Shown: positions 61,512-64,000 of the stretch, in pieces
Layout of the letters: each line of letters starts with the position of its first letter
Position numbering within the stretch: the first letter of the stretch is position 1
Position numbers and translations under genes: made by a program
Assembly (NCBI RefSeq): GCF_011683955.1
Contig: NZ_JAAQPI010000019.1
Coordinates: 41,152 to 105,151 of the forward strand
Length of the DNA stretch: 64,000 bases
Direction: 5' to 3'
Source: Pseudomaricurvus alkylphenolicus
GTDB lineage: Bacteria > Pseudomonadota > Gammaproteobacteria > Pseudomonadales > Cellvibrionaceae
Notes under the pieces: model-generated
Databases searched by the model: none
Told to the model about the DNA's origin: nothing
The model's input: only the letters and a program-made list of their open reading frames with translations

Positions 61512-61768
61512 CAATCCATCCTGAAAGCGAATTGGGTCACATTTTTTTGGGGTGGTTTATATCTGTGGTGACCGGCGCAGGTGCTTGGTCAGCCATGTCA
61601 TTCTGGGTGGTCACGCGCACTTCGTCTGTGGGGGGAATGTTGTGGTTTTGTAGGCGATGTTCAGGAAACGTTAAAAAGCGGGTTTCAGCCCATACGGCGA
61701 TTTTGTCGCGCGAGGGGGGTGATGTAGACTGAGACCAAAGCGGGGAGCTCGAGAAGAATACACGAACA

Positions 61769-63370
61769 ATGTTTACACGGATTTATAGTGGTATTTTCGC
61801 ATCGGTTGTTTTGGCGGCAGTGCTCAACTATGGGCTGTACGCCTTCAGCTATGACAACCGCTATCGGGTCTATGAGCAAAACGCAATGACCGGCGTTATG
61901 TCATTGTTGGCCGATGCGTTGGCCAAAACCCCTACCAGTGCTCGTCCTCGCTATCTGGAGATCGCGGCGGAATTGTTAGGAGCCGTAACATTTGATCATG
62001 GAGAAGCATTCTTTCAGAACCTGAGTGCCTCGCAACAATTGGCCCTGGAGGCGGGTCAGGCGGTCAACCTATCGAAACAGGAATCAGGCATACGCTGGCT
62101 GCTGCCGCTCGACTTCCAGGGAGCACAACCGGTCAAATTGGTGGAATTGAGGATTCGCTCACTTACTGAGCAGCAGTTCCGAGGCCATGCACTGTTGTTG
62201 ATTACCGAACTGAGCCGCAAAACCGGTCGTCTTGCCCCTGAACGGTTGCAGCGGTACAGCGCCTATCCCCTGGCATTGGTATCCAGGGACACGTTGGGGC
62301 TGGATCGCCAGCAACGTTCCCGCTTACGCAAAGGTACTGCGGTGGTGGATTACGGGGCAGAAACCGAACACCACTTCAGCGTATTTGCCTATTGGCAGAA
62401 TGGTGAGGTTCTGCGTATCGGCCCGATCCCGCGGTTCGAGCAGTTGCCTGCCAAGCTGGTGCTTAGCATGATTACGGTTACGATCTTGTTGATCGCGCTG
62501 GTTTCCTACTGGCTGGTACACCGTCTGGAGCAGCGTCTCGGCCAGATTGCAGCCATGGTTAATCGCTTTGGCGAAGGGCAGCTGGAAGAGCGGGTGAAAA
62601 TGGCCGGAGGGGATCTGATCGCGCTGGTGGCCGAGAAGATCAATGCGATGGCTGATCGTATACAGCTGTTATTGAAGGGGCAGCGGGAGATCATGCAGGC
62701 GGTCTCACACGAGTTTCGAACCCCGCTGACCCGGATACGATTCAGACTCCAAGTGCTTGATGACGACCTGCTGGAGGCAGGCGTTACGCCAAAGACCGAT
62801 GCTATTCGAGGGGATATCGATCAACTGGAGCAGCTGGTGGCAGAAGTATTGGAGCATCACAAGCTGGTTCATCAGCCGATTCTGGAAAAAGCCGCTTTCA
62901 GTCTGTCTAAACCCGTCAACGAGATTTGTCGCAATCTCAACATACTCTACCCACACATCGATATGGATCAAAGTAACTTGGCCTCAGAACCGCTGATGGC
63001 CGATCCGACCGGTGTGACCCGATTGTTGCAGAATCTCATCAGTAATGCCTGCAAGCATGCTCGGACGCAGGTGAGAGTCTCTTCGGTGATTACCCAAGAC
63101 TGTTACAGCATTCGGATTGAAGACGATGGTGTGGGTATTCCCGAGGAGGAGCGATCCAAGGTATTTGAGGCGTTTTACCGGGTGGACAGCAGCCGTAACC
63201 AGAGCACCGGTGGCTACGGTCTGGGTCTGGCCATTGTCAAACGTATTGTGGATCTTCATGGCGGGCGCATTGAGTTATTGGCCAGCGAATTGGGTGGGGC
63301 CAAGTTTGTTGTGCACTTTTTTTGGAGCAAAGAGGAATTTTCCGGCGAGAATTCCGATTGTTTCTCATGA
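61769..63370 (+). CDS. Sensor histidine kinase
   Basis: 533 residues. Two membrane helices (about 8-28 and 230-252) flank a periplasmic sensor domain; then a HAMP-like linker, the phosphoacceptor AVSHEFRTPLTRIRF, N box LLQNLISNACKHA, G1 EDDGVGIPEEER and G2 GGYGLGLAIVKRIVDLHGG. No response-regulator gene is seen in the window; the next frame, overlapping its stop as ATGA, encodes an acidic repeat protein instead. Divergent from the transglutaminase/ATP-grasp operon. Confidence 0.93.
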   Translation: MFTRIYSGIFASVVLAAVLNYGLYAFSYDNRYRVYEQNAMTGVMSLLADALAKTPTSARPRYLEIAAELLGAVTFDHGEAFFQNLSASQQLALEAGQAVNLSKQESGIRWLLPLDFQGAQPVKLVELRIRSLTEQQFRGHALLLITELSRKTGRLAPERLQRYSAYPLALVSRDTLGLDRQQRSRLRKGTAVVDYGAETEHHFSVFAYWQNGEVLRIGPIPRFEQLPAKLVLSMITVTILLIALVSYWLVHRLEQRLGQIAAMVNRFGEGQLEERVKMAGGDLIALVAEKINAMADRIQLLLKGQREIMQAVSHEFRTPLTRIRFRLQVLDDDLLEAGVTPKTDAIRGDIDQLEQLVAEVLEHHKLVHQPILEKAAFSLSKPVNEICRNLNILYPHIDMDQSNLASEPLMADPTGVTRLLQNLISNACKHARTQVRVSSVITQDCYSIRIEDDGVGIPEEERSKVFEAFYRVDSSRNQSTGGYGLGLAIVKRIVDLHGGRIELLASELGGAKFVVHFFWSKEEFSGENSDCFS

Positions 63371-64000
63371 TTACAAAACTCCAACAAAACGCCAACAAAC
63401 GACTGATTGCCTGGGTGGCGGCCCTGGTGTTTGGCTGTGTTCAACCGTTTTTGACCTACGCACAATCCGGGCGGTCCGAAGAGGCGGATTGGGGAGAAAG
63501 CCGCGGGGTCCGGGAGCTGATACTGCTGATCAACGAACAGGCTGATGAGGTGGAAGTCCCACAGGAAATTGAGGACTTGGTGGAGCACGAAACCCGTTTG
63601 TTCGATATGTTGATGGAACTCTCGGAGGGGGAGTCGGCGGACGAGCCTGAGGAAGAGGAGCCTGAGGAAGACGAACCCGAGGAAGACGAGCCCGAGGAAG
63701 AGGAGCCTGAGGAAGACGAACCCGAGGAAGAGGAGCCCGAGGAAGAGGAGCCCGAGGAAGAGGAGCCCGAGGAAGAGGAGCCCGAGGAAGAGGAGCCCGA
63801 GGAAGAGGAGCCGGAGGAAGAGGAGCACGAGGAAGACGAACCCGAGGAAGACGAACCCGAGGAAGAGGAGCCTGAGGAAGAGGAACCCGAGGAAGAGGAA
63901 CCCGAGGAAGAGGAACCCGAGGAAGAGGAACCCGAGGAAGAGGAACCCGAGGAAGAGGAACCCGAGGAAGAGGAACCCGAGGAAGAGGAACCCGAGGAAG
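63367..64000 (+). CDS. Extremely acidic Pro-Glu repeat protein (partial, runs off the window)
   Basis: At least 211 codons, open to the window end. ATG at 63367 overlaps the kinase stop (ATGA). The N-terminus looks like a signal sequence (LIAWVAALVFGCVQPFLTYA then QSG), followed by a short acidic segment (VRELILLINEQADEVEVPQE, then VEHETRLFDMLMELSEGES) and from 63646 uninterrupted five-residue repeats PEEEE or PEEDE. No homologue is recalled. Its size and fate beyond the window are unknown. Probably exported; role unknown. Confidence 0.75.
   Translation, partial: MITKLQQNANKRLIAWVAALVFGCVQPFLTYAQSGRSEEADWGESRGVRELILLINEQADEVEVPQEIEDLVEHETRLFDMLMELSEGESADEPEEEEPEEDEPEEDEPEEEEPEEDEPEEEEPEEEEPEEEEPEEEEPEEEEPEEEEPEEEEHEEDEPEEDEPEEEEPEEEEPEEEEPEEEEPEEEEPEEEEPEEEEPEEEEPEEEEPEE
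63646..64000 (+). repeat. 15-bp tandem repeat encoding PEE(E/D)E
   Basis: The unit is CC(C/T)GAGGAAGA(G/C)GA(A/G), repeated about 23 times to the window end in frame. Third-base and D/E changes show it is not a pure copy-number artefact, although the last units are nearly identical. Variation in repeat number between strains is likely. Confidence 0.9.

Noticed and set aside
63256..63828. 190-codon minus-strand frame made of repeated LLFLGLLFLG
   Set aside because: It is the mirror of the PEEEE-coding repeat and of the kinase end; the hydrophobic repeats are forced by the complementary codons.
63646..64000. Array of short repeats as possible CRISPR
   Set aside because: The 15-bp units are contiguous, in frame and without spacers, so it is a coding tandem repeat.

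Overview
The window looks like chromosome of a Gram-negative, aerobic, probably marine gammaproteobacterium, perhaps near the Cellvibrionales. This rests on three large TonB-dependent receptors, a SapC/tryptophan-halogenase-like/TonB-receptor block, a GEMM-type c-di-GMP riboswitch, an AvtA very close to the enterobacterial enzyme, and palindromic REP-like repeats. The taxonomic placement is inference. I saw no tRNA, rRNA, phage gene, intact insertion sequence or CRISPR array.

Layout. 1-3945: a tight operon with the end of pxpA, a biotin carboxylase, two carboxyltransferase-like subunits (PxpB/PxpC type) and a small biotin carrier protein. 4023-6392: a minus-strand operon (membrane protein, PilZ protein, cyclic-nucleotide-binding/rhodanese protein) led by a c-di-GMP-I riboswitch. 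6840-12081: GST-like and DsbA-like proteins, a secreted phosphoesterase, rsgA with a possible leader ORF, and a DUF6122-like membrane protein. 12223-18790: branched-chain 2-oxoacid dehydrogenase E1alpha-E1beta-E2-E3 followed by valine-pyruvate aminotransferase avtA. 19347-27626: a catabolic locus with class III aminotransferase, TetR regulator, TonB receptor, MFS transporter, NylB-like serine hydrolase and ureohydrolase; two of its promoters share regulatory sequence. 27623-30548: AraC regulator and a lipoprotein alkylsulfatase. 31083-53184: mostly a galactoside utilisation region with SMP-30 lactonase, SapC, halogenase-like protein, TonB receptor, esterase-like hydrolase, GH36 alpha-galactosidase, GH42 beta-galactosidase, sodium:sugar symporter, sugar-acid dehydratase, DgoA, DgoK, SDR dehydrogenase and a DgoR-like GntR regulator. 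53271-55919: a third TonB receptor. 56208-64000: an envelope module with an outer-membrane barrel, a TPR protein and a transglutaminase-like/7TM/ATP-grasp fusion, divergent from a histidine kinase coupled to an extremely acidic Pro-Glu repeat protein that runs off the window.

How the genes work together. The galactose genes can be read as a De Ley-Doudoroff pathway: uptake, hydrolysis of alpha- and beta-galactosides, oxidation of galactose, lactone hydrolysis, dehydration, phosphorylation and aldol cleavage to pyruvate and glyceraldehyde-3-phosphate. The bkd and avtA genes handle valine-family 2-oxoacids. The 19-27 kb locus may take up a guanidino- or amide-linked compound, hydrolyse it, release urea and transaminate the product; this is inference.

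The most notable non-coding signals are: the c-di-GMP riboswitch ahead of a PilZ gene; two copies (30.7 and 51.8 kb) of a palindromic repeat with a conserved core and sequence-divergent but still complementary arms; and two promoters with matching blocks offset by 11 bp. The most unusual protein-level features are the transglutaminase/7TM/ATP-grasp fusion and the PEEEE/PEEDE repeat protein.
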